Below, one piece after another: positions 35,831 to 44,546 of a stretch of 64,000 nucleotides of DNA. Position 1 is the stretch's first letter, and each line of letters starts with the position of its first letter. The position numbers were made by a program, and so were the translations under genes. Origin of the DNA: Komagataeibacter intermedius TF2 (GTDB lineage Bacteria > Pseudomonadota > Alphaproteobacteria > Acetobacterales > Acetobacteraceae). Where the stretch lies: positions 83,857 through 147,856 of the forward strand of contig NZ_BANF01000012.1 in NCBI RefSeq assembly GCF_000964425.1, written 5' to 3'. The notes under the pieces are model-generated. The model saw nothing but the letters and a program-made list of their open reading frames with translations. It made no database searches and was not told the DNA's origin.

Positions 35831-36841
35831 TCATGACTGACCGGGCAGGTGCGCTTCCCCTGCGGTGGACGGGTCGGGTCGGATCCAGCGTATTTCCATG
35901 ACCTGCCATGCCACGAGCGACGGCAGGCCCCATGCAATCTCCCGCAGGCGCTTGATCAGCGACAGCGCGATCCCCACCTGCGGCGACAGGCCGAACAGCC
36001 CCCCGATGATGATATACCCCCCCTCCGACACGCCCAGCGCGCCAGGTACGGCGAAGCCTGCGGATTTTGCCGCCTGTCCCACGCTTTCGATCACAAAACT
36101 GTCAGCAAGCGAAAGCGGATGCCCCATGGCCTTGAGCACAAGGAAAACCTCGAACGTGCCGAGCGACCAGCCCAGCAGCTGCAACGCGCCCGCGCGCAGC
36201 GAATTTTCATGCGCGCGGTAAAGGGCGATGATCTCGGCATGCAGGCCGCGGATGTCATCCACCCCGTCCCATCCCAGATGGGCCGCGATGCGCACCAGCA
36301 GCTTTTCCACAAGGGAAACGGCGCCCAGATACTGGCTGCCAAAGAACACCATGCCCAGCAGGACGGCGGCCCCGGCGCTTTCCATCAGCTCATCCGTCAC
36401 ATGTGACCGGTTGACCAGGCAGAACAGCACCCCAAGCCCGATCAGCGTGAAGGTGACCTGGCTGAGCAGTTCGATCGTCAGGTCGCAGATCGTCGCGGCG
36501 GCGGCGCGCTTTATGCCCATGTTCTCGCGCCGGGCCATGAGGCGGGTGGTAATGACCTCCCCCCCCACCTGGGCCACCGGCAGCAGGTTGTTGATCCCTT
36601 CGCGCGCGCAGCGCAGCGCAAAAAAATCCATGAAGGCCAGCGGGGCGCGCCCGGTCCCGGCCAGCGTGCGCCATGCCTGCGCCGAGACACAGACCTGGCT
36701 TGCATGGAAAATGATGATGGCAGGGATGCTCCACCCTCCGGCCGCGATCAGCCGCAGGATGTCATGCAGACCAAAACGCCCCAGCATCCATATCGTCAGA
36801 CCGATACCGAATGCCCCGGCGATGAAGGTAAGCTGCCGCAT
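35831..36841 (-). CDS. HpnL-like/LPG-synthase-type membrane protein
   Basis: A 336-residue protein with about 8-9 membrane helices of the UPF0104 / lysylphosphatidylglycerol-synthase transmembrane family, which includes HpnL. Typical blocks are INNLLPVAQVGGEVITTRLM and SAGFAVPGALGVSEGGYIIIGGLFGLSP, ending with RLREIAWGLPSLVAWQ. Such proteins are thought to flip or move lipids. Its place directly upstream of hpnN suggests a link to hopanoid handling. A second family member is at 50340-51416. Confidence 0.78.
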   Translation of the reverse strand: MRQLTFIAGAFGIGLTIWMLGRFGLHDILRLIAAGGWSIPAIIIFHASQVCVSAQAWRTLAGTGRAPLAFMDFFALRCAREGINNLLPVAQVGGEVITTRLMARRENMGIKRAAAATICDLTIELLSQVTFTLIGLGVLFCLVNRSHVTDELMESAGAAVLLGMVFFGSQYLGAVSLVEKLLVRIAAHLGWDGVDDIRGLHAEIIALYRAHENSLRAGALQLLGWSLGTFEVFLVLKAMGHPLSLADSFVIESVGQAAKSAGFAVPGALGVSEGGYIIIGGLFGLSPQVGIALSLIKRLREIAWGLPSLVAWQVMEIRWIRPDPSTAGEAHLPGQS

Positions 36842-36920
36842 TCGCCATCCCTGTCCGCAGTCCCTGAAACAGGACCGTTAAAAGGCTGTTTTCAGCCATT
36901 TAACCGGTCCTGTGCCTATC

Positions 36921-37406
36921 TTAACAGCCTCTGATTTTCTGAAGCAATGCGATACTTTCAACACAGGCGGCGACAGCTTCGCGGCCCTTGTTGTGCACGT
37001 CGTCGCGCGACCGGACCACGGCCTGTTCGTCCGTGTAGGTGGTCAGCACGCCAAAGGCGATCGGCACTTCGGTGTTCAGCGTCGCCTGCTGCAGGCCCAC
37101 GGCGGTGCCAAGGCTTATGAATTCGAAATGCGCGGTATCGCCCTTGATCACGCAGCCAAGGCATACCACGCCGTCATACCGTCCGGTGCGCGCCAGCGTC
37201 TGTGCCAGCAGCGGCAGCTCATATGCCCCTGGCGCATACATGATATCGTCCGGTCGCATGGAAATGGCGTGTTCCTCCAGCCATGCCAGCGCGCCGTCAC
37301 GCAGCCCATGGGTCACGTTTTCATTGAAACGGCTGACCACGATGGCGATGCGCGGCGCGTGGGCAAACTCAAGCTGTGCGGGAGTGGAGGGGATGTTGGT
37401 GCTCAT
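36921..37406 (-). CDS. ribH: 6,7-dimethyl-8-ribityllumazine synthase
   Basis: A 161-residue lumazine synthase for the penultimate riboflavin step. It shows IAIVVSRFNE, APGAYELPLLAQ, GCVIKGDTAHFEFIS with the catalytic His, PIAFGVLTTYTDEQA and NKGREAV. Where most members have FGVLTTD-T-EQA with an acidic residue, this one has TTYTDEQA, a mild change. Last gene of the riboswitch-controlled rib operon, about 50 bases after ribBA. Confidence 0.95.
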   Translation of the reverse strand: MSTNIPSTPAQLEFAHAPRIAIVVSRFNENVTHGLRDGALAWLEEHAISMRPDDIMYAPGAYELPLLAQTLARTGRYDGVVCLGCVIKGDTAHFEFISLGTAVGLQQATLNTEVPIAFGVLTTYTDEQAVVRSRDDVHNKGREAVAACVESIALLQKIRGC

Positions 37407-37457
37407 ATCCGGCGTTTTCCGTTTTAAGGTGCAGAGAGTGTATGAAAATAACTTTTT

Positions 37458-38723
37458 TCAGTGGACGTCGGCTGTCGCGGGTTCGCACAGGGCATGCCCC
37501 ATCCGGGTACGCTTGGCTTCCAGATAGGCCCGGTTGAATGGGTTGGGTTCCACCGCAAGAGTGATGCGTTCACGCACGTCAAAGCCATGGCGTTCCAGCG
37601 CACGCACCTTGTCAGGGTTGTTGGTCAGCAGGTCCAGCCGCTTTACCCCCAGCGCGCGCAGGATGTCGGATGCCGCCTGCCAGTCACGTGCATCGGTCTG
37701 GAAACCCAGCCGGTGGTTGGCGTCCACCGTATCCAGTCCCTCGTCCTGCAGGGCATAGGCGCGGATCTTGTTGGCAAGGCCGATACCCCGCCCTTCATGC
37801 CCGCGCACATAGACCAGAACGCCGGATTCCGCCTGTCCGATCTGTTCCAGCGCGCCCTGAAGCTGCGCGCCGCAGTCGCATCGCAGCGACCCCAGCGCAT
37901 CGCCCGTCACGCATTCCGAATGCAGCCGCACCAGCGGGACAGCGTCCGCGCGGTCGGGCTGTCCCTTGACCATGGCGACATGTTCGGTCCCGTCGGGCGC
38001 GCGGAAGGCGTGGATCATCATGTCCGGGCCGCCAAAGCGGCTGGGCAGGTGGGCGCGGGCAACCTGTTCGATGGCGGGTGGCGCATCCGGCCCGGCACCC
38101 AGCGGGTTGGCTTCCAGCCATTTCGCCAGTTCCGCAATGGACAGGATCTGCAGCCCATGGCGCGTGGCGTAGGGGCGCAGGTCGTCCATGCGGGCCATGG
38201 TGCCATCCTCGTTCATGATCTCGCAGATCACGGCGGCCGGGATCAGGCCCGCCATGCGGGCAAGGTCCACCGATGCCTCCGTATGGCCGGGCCGCGCCAC
38301 CGTCCCGCCCGGCACCGCGCGCAGCGGGAAGATATGCCCGGGGGATACCAGATCCGCAGGCTTCGCATCGGGCGCTGCGGCCACCAGCACGGTTTCGGCG
38401 CGGTCGGCAGCCGAAATGCCGGTGGTGACGCCCTCACGCGCCTCGATCGACACGGTAAAGGCCGTGCCGCGCGGGCAGGTGTTCACCTGTGTCATCATGG
38501 GCAGGTTGAGCTGCGCAACGCGTTCGGGCGACATGGGCATGCACACCAGTCCGCGCGCATGCGTGACCATGAAGTTCATGGCGTCCGGCGTCATGAGTTC
38601 GGCGGCCATGACCAGGTCGCCTTCGTTCTCGCGGTCCTCGTCATCCACAAGGATGATCATCCCGCCCCGGCGGATGGTGGCAACGGCCTGTGCCAGTGCC
38701 GGGGGCATCAACGATACTGACAT
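37458..38723 (-). CDS. ribBA: Bifunctional DHBP synthase/GTP cyclohydrolase II
   Basis: A 421-residue fusion. The N-terminal DHBP synthase half shows VDDEDRENEGDLV, the acidic active-site loop, and PGHTEASVDLARMAGL. The C-terminal cyclohydrolase II-type half has the zinc cysteines in SECVTGDALGSLRCDCGAQL and the catalytic YVRGHEGRGIGL. Both active sites look intact, so it supplies both riboflavin precursors. The start overlaps the end of ribE by 16 bases. Confidence 0.95.
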   Translation of the reverse strand: MSVSLMPPALAQAVATIRRGGMIILVDDEDRENEGDLVMAAELMTPDAMNFMVTHARGLVCMPMSPERVAQLNLPMMTQVNTCPRGTAFTVSIEAREGVTTGISAADRAETVLVAAAPDAKPADLVSPGHIFPLRAVPGGTVARPGHTEASVDLARMAGLIPAAVICEIMNEDGTMARMDDLRPYATRHGLQILSIAELAKWLEANPLGAGPDAPPAIEQVARAHLPSRFGGPDMMIHAFRAPDGTEHVAMVKGQPDRADAVPLVRLHSECVTGDALGSLRCDCGAQLQGALEQIGQAESGVLVYVRGHEGRGIGLANKIRAYALQDEGLDTVDANHRLGFQTDARDWQAASDILRALGVKRLDLLTNNPDKVRALERHGFDVRERITLAVEPNPFNRAYLEAKRTRMGHALCEPATADVH

Positions 38724-39325
38724 ACGCTCTCCACATATTTTGCGATGACATCGACTTCGATATTCACGGGGTCCCCTGCCTTCAGGGCGCCAAGGGTCGT
38801 ATGGTCCCAGGTGTGGGGGATGATCATCAGTGCGATGCGGAATTCATCCGCGTCACAGCCCCCTTCGCCCGGCGCGCCGACGTCGTTCAGCGTCAGGCTG
38901 ATGCCGTCGATCGTGATCGACCCCTTTTCCACCAGATAGCGGCGCAGGCGGGCCGGCACGGTGAAGGTGATGTGACGGGCCTCCCCTTCCTGCCGCACCG
39001 CCGCAAGCCGTCCCGTTCCATCCACATGTCCCTGCACGATGTGGCCCGACAGGCGGGTGGTGGGGGTAACTGCGCGTTCAAGGTTGACGGTGTGGCCTGA
39101 CGCAAGCCGTCCCAGCGCCGTGCGGTCCAGCGTTTCCGAACTGATGAAGAACGTGGCCGTGCCCGCCGCGTCGAACGACGTGACCGTCAGGCACACGCCA
39201 TTGACGGCAATGCTTTCGCCCATGGTCAGGTCGGGAATGCCGGTGGCCACGGTTATGTCCAGGTCCCGGTCCTGCCGGCGTGCGGCGGTAATGCGGCCCT
39301 GATGTTCGATAATGCCGGAAAACAT
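38708..39325 (-). CDS. ribE: Riboflavin synthase, alpha chain
   Basis: A 205-residue protein of two similar lumazine-binding barrels. Barrel 1 starts MFSGIIEHQG with GESIAVNGVCLTV. Barrel 2 has GHIVQGHVDGTG and KGSITIDGISLTLN. It dismutates two lumazines into riboflavin. It begins two bases after the ribD stop and overlaps ribBA, so the operon is tightly coupled. The symbol ribE is also written ribC in other species. Confidence 0.95.
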   Translation of the reverse strand: MFSGIIEHQGRITAARRQDRDLDITVATGIPDLTMGESIAVNGVCLTVTSFDAAGTATFFISSETLDRTALGRLASGHTVNLERAVTPTTRLSGHIVQGHVDGTGRLAAVRQEGEARHITFTVPARLRRYLVEKGSITIDGISLTLNDVGAPGEGGCDADEFRIALMIIPHTWDHTTLGALKAGDPVNIEVDVIAKYVESVCQYR

Positions 39326-39327
39326 GC

Positions 39328-40332
39328 TTACTCCTTCACCGCGGCCAGTTCGGGAAACAGGCGCAGTGGCGTCACGTCCCCCTCCCGCACGCGTATGCTG
39401 TAATGATCGGCGCCATCATGGTCCGCAGTGATGGCCAGCCAGTCGTGCCACAGGTTCCGCGCCGTGATTTCCGCCAGAAGCTGCGGCCCCGCTTCCACCA
39501 TGGCCCACGTGACCCCGGCCTGACCCAGCATGTCGGGCAGGGCCGTGATGTCGGTACAGACCTGCACCGCAAAGCCACGGTCATGCGCGGCCTGCAGGTA
39601 GGCGGCGTCGACTTCCCCCGTGCGGGTGCAGATGGCCAGCACACGTGGCGCGCGGTCCGGATGGTCGGCCACCCGGCGTACGTTCAGGCCCGGATTGTCG
39701 GCGCGGATGGTGCCGCCCGTGGTAATCACCGCATCCGTTGCGCGCCGCAGGCGGTGCGCAAGGTCCAGCGACGCGGCGGAGGTAAAGGTGGTACGGCCTG
39801 CTGGCGGCACCATGGAACCCGTGGCGTCGAGCGCCTGCTTGACCGTGATCCACGGCTGCCCCGTGCGCATGAAGTGGGTGAAAGGGGCCAGAAGGCTGCG
39901 GCACATGGCCTGTATTTCGCCCTGCGGGCCCGTGGGGCGCAGGATGTGTACGTCGCAGCCATGCTGGCGCAGGTGGTCCGCCCCACCCCCTTCGACATGG
40001 GGATTGGGGTCGCGCACGCCGATCCAGACATCGCGGACCGGCGTCGCCAGCAGCGCCTGCGAACACGGGCCGGTGCGACCGGTATGGTTGCACGGTTCCA
40101 GTGTGACGACCGCCGTATGGGCACGATCCAGCAGGCCGCGTTCACGGCACTGGTTTATGGCCTGTATTTCGGCATGGGGGGTTCCGGCGCGATGATGGCC
40201 GCCTGTCGCAAGGATGACGCCATCACGGTCCAGCAGGGCACAGCCCACTGGCGGATTGGGGGCGGTCGCGCCCACATGGCGGGCGGCCTCGTTCACCGCC
40301 GCGCGAAACGCCTGCGCGATGGCGGGGGGCAT
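39328..40332 (-). CDS. ribD: Bifunctional riboflavin deaminase/reductase RibD
   Basis: A 334-residue enzyme performing pyrimidine deamination and side-chain reduction. The deaminase domain has the zinc motif HAE (AGTPHAEIQAI) and PCNHTGRTGPC. The reductase domain has PWITVKQALDATGSM and TTGGTIRADNPGL. The open frame continues to 40458, but the family starts about 25 residues before NPPVGC, which matches ATG 40332. The extra 126 bases then form the riboswitch leader. The reductase domain is a little shorter than usual. Confidence 0.9.
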   Translation of the reverse strand: MPPAIAQAFRAAVNEAARHVGATAPNPPVGCALLDRDGVILATGGHHRAGTPHAEIQAINQCRERGLLDRAHTAVVTLEPCNHTGRTGPCSQALLATPVRDVWIGVRDPNPHVEGGGADHLRQHGCDVHILRPTGPQGEIQAMCRSLLAPFTHFMRTGQPWITVKQALDATGSMVPPAGRTTFTSAASLDLAHRLRRATDAVITTGGTIRADNPGLNVRRVADHPDRAPRVLAICTRTGEVDAAYLQAAHDRGFAVQVCTDITALPDMLGQAGVTWAMVEAGPQLLAEITARNLWHDWLAITADHDGADHYSIRVREGDVTPLRLFPELAAVKE

Positions 40333-40465
40333 GTCTGGGCCTGAAGGGGGTGTGACACCCTGTGGCAACGCGTCCAAAACACAGTACTCCATCCATCCGG
40401 ACGGACCCAGGGCGCGTAAAACCATCGGCCTGCCTTCACGCACGGAAGGCAGGGGCATAGTTTCC

Positions 40466-40619
40466 GTTCTCTTTCATCCGGACTGTAACCGTCGGTTCCG
40501 GAATTGCACCGGATCTGCTTGACCCCGCCCGCGTGTCCTGCGGCCGGGCGCTCGCGGACTTATGCCCCCTTACGGGAAACAAATACCGCCGGTGGGGAAT
40601 TTCGCCCCGCCCTGAGAAC
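40466..40619 (-). promoter_or_regulatory. FMN riboswitch (RFN element)
   Basis: On the minus strand the consensus RFN order is readable: closing stem GTTCTC/GAGAAC, AGGGCGGGGCGAAATTCCC, ACCGGCGGT, AGTCCGCGAG, GATCCGGTGCAATTCCGG, ACCGACGGTTACAGTCCGG and ATGAAAGAGAAC. These are the conserved FMN-binding segments. Right after it, CCTGCCTTC and GAAGGCAGG (about 40430-40456) form a nine-pair hairpin that could be the expression platform. It controls ribD-ribE-ribBA-ribH in response to FMN. Confidence 0.95.
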
Positions 40620-40729
40620 GCCTGCGAACCGGGCGGCTGGCCCGATTCGTATTCAGTAAGGTGATCTTGGGAATGATTTTAACGAATTGCAAGTGCGGCG
40701 ATGGATAACCACGGTAAGTTATCGTGATT

Positions 40730-41620
40730 TCAGACGTTGTCTTCCCGGTGGCGTCCCGGATGCAGCAGGGAGGGAATGCGGCCATGATGGCCGAAATTGA
40801 CCAGCCGCGCCTCTTCCACCTCGATCCGGCCCAGAAGCCGGGAGCGGATCAGCCATATCGCCAGTGCAGCCCCCATGAACGGCCCCAGCGCGTAGATCCA
40901 GAACGATTCCCACTGTCCCGCCACGATGGCGGGGCCAAAGCTGCGCGCAAGGTTGGAACTGTTGCCCGACAGCCATGCGGAAACCGGGTTGCAGAACAGG
41001 AAGAACAGGCCTCCCGCCCATGGCGTCAGCCATTTCAGGACCGGATGCCCCGCCAGATAGCACAGCATCAGCACCAGCAGGGCCGTCAGCACCACTTCGG
41101 TCACCAGCGGCCAGATGATGGCGACCCCGGAGAAGGGAATGGTCGCGGCATAGGCGGAGGCCTGCACCATCTGCCCCCATCCGGGCAGGACATGCCCGAG
41201 TGCCGCCAGCAGTACGGTGGCAAGGCACGCTCCCGCCATCTGGGCCGCCACATACCCGCACAGGTCCACGACCCCCAGCCGTCCCGCCAGGCTGAACGCC
41301 AGCGACACGGAGGGACTGACATGTGCCCCGCTGACGCGTCCGAACGGCGTGAAGGCCGCGACCGTGCCCGACAGTCCGAAAAACAGCCCGCACAGCGCCG
41401 TCTGCACAATGGGGTGGGGACCAAGGGCCCGGCCGATGGCGGTATAGGGCGTGGTCAGGACCGTGACGGACACGATTCCGCAGATCATGAGCGCCACAGT
41501 CGCCACCAGTTCGCAGCCATACAGCTTCCAGTGGAAGGGATGATCGGGGTGGGGCGCCCCGGCGAGTGGCCGGTCCTCGAGGGGGCGGGAACCGGGCAGC
41601 CGGGTTGCGGTCATGTCCAT
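40730..41620 (-). CDS. Aquaporin-family (MIP) channel with altered NPA boxes
   Basis: A 296-residue channel with six helices and two half-helices. The overall MIP pattern is clear: SGAHVSPSVSLAFSLAGR and the second-half SSNLARSFGPA. The two NPA boxes are changed to SPS (residues 102-104) and NLA (223-225). The ARSFGP context with its selectivity arginine is kept. Charged N- and C-terminal tails of about 30 residues flank the core. The solute is unknown. It is on the same strand as the rib operon, upstream of the riboswitch, with no visible coupling. Confidence 0.85.
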   Translation of the reverse strand: MDMTATRLPGSRPLEDRPLAGAPHPDHPFHWKLYGCELVATVALMICGIVSVTVLTTPYTAIGRALGPHPIVQTALCGLFFGLSGTVAAFTPFGRVSGAHVSPSVSLAFSLAGRLGVVDLCGYVAAQMAGACLATVLLAALGHVLPGWGQMVQASAYAATIPFSGVAIIWPLVTEVVLTALLVLMLCYLAGHPVLKWLTPWAGGLFFLFCNPVSAWLSGNSSNLARSFGPAIVAGQWESFWIYALGPFMGAALAIWLIRSRLLGRIEVEEARLVNFGHHGRIPSLLHPGRHREDNV

Positions 41621-41917
41621 TACTCCTTCATTCAGCCATGTAGAGGTCTTGAGTTAAGGGAAGGAATGGTGTGGAATAAACGCAATCATGCGAATATATG
41701 CCGTGCATGAGAATAGTTAATGCATAGCAGTTGAACGTTTTTTCTATATAGGATGTAAGCCATTCCTCTATTCCATCCGCCGTATGACGGATAAGGGATG
41801 GGAGTGGTTTTTTATCTGTCGCGTCCGTTTGTTACTGTATTCATCATCAGTACATGCGCCGGGCGCGGGCAGGTGGTTTTTATTAACCGTATGTTCAGGG
41901 GCAGACGCGCCAGACTG
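41621..41917. other. AT-rich divergent intergenic region
   Basis: About 300 bases between the aquaporin gene (minus) and the porin gene (plus). Bases 41640-41770 are distinctly AT-rich and likely hold both promoters. In-frame upstream ATG codons for the porin exist at 41798 and 41891. I see no repeat or RNA gene here. Confidence 0.45.
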
Positions 41918-43756
41918 ATGGATTACTGTTGGAAAGTGGATCGTGGTTCCTGTCATCCCGACGGGGCGCGCCGGCCGCGCCTGCTGCTGGGCGGGCTGGT
42001 GGTCATGCTGGGCGGTATGGTCGTATCCGATGGTGCCCGCGCGGATGACATGGCGGAAATCCGCGCCCTGCACGCTGAAATGCGGCGGCTGGAAGCCAAG
42101 GTCGAACAGCTGGAAGCCCATCACGGCATGACGCATGGCACCCAGCATGTCGTGGCCGGGCGCACGCTGCGGTCCGGCGGCCATCCGTCAGGCGGTGGGA
42201 CATCCGGCAGTTCGATGGGCCAGATCACGGCCATGCCTGACCTGTCGCGCCTGACCATTGGCGGTCCGACCCTGTCGGATGACGCGCAGGCGGCCGCCGC
42301 AGCCGAAAACACCATGACGGAATCCATCGTTCCCGCCCAGCCCAGACTCGACCTTGATTCCTCCAGCCCGCTGGCCATTACCCAGACGGGCGTGGACAGC
42401 CTGCCGCCCATTTTCCGCATTGGCGGGGTGTCGGTGCGGCTGGGTGGATTCATTGATTTCTCGAACATCTACCGCAGCAAGAACCTGACCAGCGGACCGG
42501 CCACAAGCTGGGGCAGTTTCCCCTATGCCAACAGTCCCAACGCCCATACGGGGGAATACCGCCCGTCCGCGCAGCTGACGCGCCTGAGCGTGCTGCTGCA
42601 GGGATCACCCACCAAGGACGAGACCCTGTCGGGCTATATCGAAACCGATTTTGGTGGGGCCGCAGGCACCGCCAACAGCTACCAGACCAACAGCTACACG
42701 CCGCGAATCCGGCAGGCGTACATGACCTACAGCAATACGAAATGGGGGTTCCACGTGCTGGCGGGGCAGGCATGGAGCCTGACCACAGGCTATACGCAGG
42801 GCCTGCTGTCCCGTCATGAACAGCTGCCGCCGGTTGTCGATAACAACCAGATACCGGGTATCGTGTTCACCCGCGTGCCGCAGATCCGCTTCATCAAGGA
42901 TTTCGGTCGCAAATGGTGGCTGGGACTGTCGCTGGAGGCGCCGCAGGTGGCGTATGCCGCCAATGGTGGCAGCCATTCCATGCTGACGGGGACAGATGAT
43001 GATACGATCGCATCATCCGGTACCACCCTGCTGTACAGTAATGCCGGGTCGGGCATGCTCAACCCCAACGCCAAATATAGCATGGACGTCGCGCCGGACA
43101 TCGTGCTGAAGGGCGCGCTGGATACCAAGCCCGCGCATTATGAAATCTACGGTCTTGCGCGCTGGTTCAAGGCCATGGCGCAGGCCCCTAACGGCCCGAT
43201 CCGTGAACATGTGTCCTTTGCGGGTGGTGTCGGTGGTGACGTGACGGTGCATGTCATTCCCCGCTACCTGCAGTTTACAGGCAACGTGCTGGCGGGTGAG
43301 GGTATTGGCCGCTATGGCCCCGGCATGTTGCCCGACGCCACGTTCAAGGCCAATGGCACGCCCGCGCCCATTCCAGAAATCATCGGCAGCATGGGGCTGA
43401 TCGGGCATCCGACACCCGACCTGCTGGTCTATCTGTATGGCGGCGTGGAACATGCCGGACGGCGCACCTATACCGCGAACGGCTACCAGTATGGTTATGG
43501 TGTGAACGACCTGGCGCTCAGCAGCTGTGACGTGGAACAGATCAGCGGCGGCAGCTGCGACGCCCAGACCCATACCCTGGCCGACCTGACGGTGGGCGGC
43601 TGGTGGCATGTGCTGCAGGGCGGCTATGGCGCGGTGATGACGGGCGTGCAGTACACCTACCTGCGCAAATTCGCCTACAAGGGCGGGGACGGGGCGTCCC
43701 CCACTACCGGGGGGAACACCATTTACGTCACGTTCCGCTATTTGCCGTTCCAGTAG
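41918..43756 (+). CDS. DcaP-like outer-membrane porin
   Basis: A 612-residue outer-membrane protein. After a signal sequence (RPRLLLGGLVVMLGG, cleavage near DGARA) comes a short coiled coil (MAEIRALHAEMRRLEAKVEQLEAH), then a linker rich in Gly/Ser. A barrel follows, starting FRIGGVSVRLGGFIDFSNIYR and ending FRYLPFQ with a terminal aromatic. An N-terminal coiled coil plus a GFIDxxxIYR first strand is typical of DcaP-type trimeric porins. The solute is unknown. The start is unsure (41918, 41891 or 41798). Its 3' end overlaps the convergent gene by 29 bases. Confidence 0.8.
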   Translation: MDYCWKVDRGSCHPDGARRPRLLLGGLVVMLGGMVVSDGARADDMAEIRALHAEMRRLEAKVEQLEAHHGMTHGTQHVVAGRTLRSGGHPSGGGTSGSSMGQITAMPDLSRLTIGGPTLSDDAQAAAAAENTMTESIVPAQPRLDLDSSSPLAITQTGVDSLPPIFRIGGVSVRLGGFIDFSNIYRSKNLTSGPATSWGSFPYANSPNAHTGEYRPSAQLTRLSVLLQGSPTKDETLSGYIETDFGGAAGTANSYQTNSYTPRIRQAYMTYSNTKWGFHVLAGQAWSLTTGYTQGLLSRHEQLPPVVDNNQIPGIVFTRVPQIRFIKDFGRKWWLGLSLEAPQVAYAANGGSHSMLTGTDDDTIASSGTTLLYSNAGSGMLNPNAKYSMDVAPDIVLKGALDTKPAHYEIYGLARWFKAMAQAPNGPIREHVSFAGGVGGDVTVHVIPRYLQFTGNVLAGEGIGRYGPGMLPDATFKANGTPAPIPEIIGSMGLIGHPTPDLLVYLYGGVEHAGRRTYTANGYQYGYGVNDLALSSCDVEQISGGSCDAQTHTLADLTVGGWWHVLQGGYGAVMTGVQYTYLRKFAYKGGDGASPTTGGNTIYVTFRYLPFQ

Positions 43757-44282
43757 CCGTACTGGCTGACAGTGCCGTCAGGCAGTCATTGACCTGATGG
43801 GTCAGGTGAATGTCATGTTCGGCGCTGATGGCGTGAATGCTGTCACGGGTCCAGCGGGCGGGCATGCCATGCGGGGTGCACAATGCGCCAGCCCCCAGCA
43901 GCGGCCCGTTTCCGGGATCCAGAACGGACAGGACGGCATGCGGATTACGTGGCAACGCCTGGCGCAGGGCGGTGCGCAGCTGGCGCGTGGTCGCGTCATC
44001 CGTATGGGCGATCAGGTCGGGCACCAGTTCGATCCAGCCATCCCACCCTGCCGCCACGGCGCGACGCAGGCGGGGCCATGCCCGGTGTGTGTCCAGTGTC
44101 CTGACCGTGGCCTCCGCGCCATCTTCATGGATCTGGCGTGACAGGCTGCGTGCGTTCAGGTCCAGGCTGGTTTCGGTGATCGTGCCGGGCTGTGGCAGGC
44201 TGGCGGCCAGCGCTGTCAGCCCGATGGGGGGAGCAAGCAGGGCCACAAGCAGCATCAGCCGGGGAAAAGATCGTAGGCGCAT
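43728..44282 (-). CDS. Hypothetical exported protein
   Basis: A 184-residue protein with a signal peptide (MRLRSFPRLMLLVALLAPP, cleavage near LAAS). The mature part is mainly helical, with IHEDGAEATVRTLDTHRAW, a WDGWIELVPDLIAHTDDAT segment and two cysteines. It probably resides in the periplasm. I do not recognise the family. It converges on the porin gene with a 29-base overlap. Frame, signal peptide and codon use support it as a real gene. Confidence 0.65.
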   Translation of the reverse strand: MRLRSFPRLMLLVALLAPPIGLTALAASLPQPGTITETSLDLNARSLSRQIHEDGAEATVRTLDTHRAWPRLRRAVAAGWDGWIELVPDLIAHTDDATTRQLRTALRQALPRNPHAVLSVLDPGNGPLLGAGALCTPHGMPARWTRDSIHAISAEHDIHLTHQVNDCLTALSASTATGTANSGT

Positions 44283-44315
44283 GGTCTTTGTTCTCCCTTC
44301 TTACTGGTGTTGCGG

Positions 44316-44491
44316 TATGGTCATGGAACCGGGGAAACGTGGCAGGGGCGCGGCGGCGTTGGGGAAAATCATGGGCACGCGGTTGCAGGGGCGCACACAT
44401 GTGCCTATAGCCTGCGGCGATGCCCGCGCTGTAACGGGGCAGCCGCGCGATCCTGACCGGACCTGCCACGCGCGTTGACCACCGGGCCATA
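44316..44491. ncRNA. Possible structured RNA: large nested inverted repeat
   Basis: About 175 bases fold into one long interrupted stem. Paired arms from outside in are TATGG (44316-44320)/CCATA (44487-44491), CCGG (44329-44332)/CCGG (44482-44485), CGTGGCAG (44338-44345)/CTGCCACG (44463-44470), GCGCGGC (44348-44354)/GCCGCGC (44442-44448), then a bubble of ~16-18 bases per side. Beyond it are GGGCA/TGCCC, GCAGG/CCTGC and a terminal hairpin. Closing stem, central bubble and apical stem resemble 6S RNA, but I do not recognise sequence motifs and the strand is open. No gene overlaps it. Confidence 0.35.
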
Positions 44492-44546
44492 TCCGGCCCT
44501 GATCCTATTTCTGGCGGGTCCTGCCATTTTGGAGAACATACGTTTC

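Noticed and set aside
44300..44480. Possible cobalamin riboswitch (CCCGCGCTGTAACGGGG resembles a B12-box fragment)
   Set aside because: The conserved B12-box core and the expected order of stems are missing, and no cobalamin gene follows. The nested inverted repeat explains the region better.
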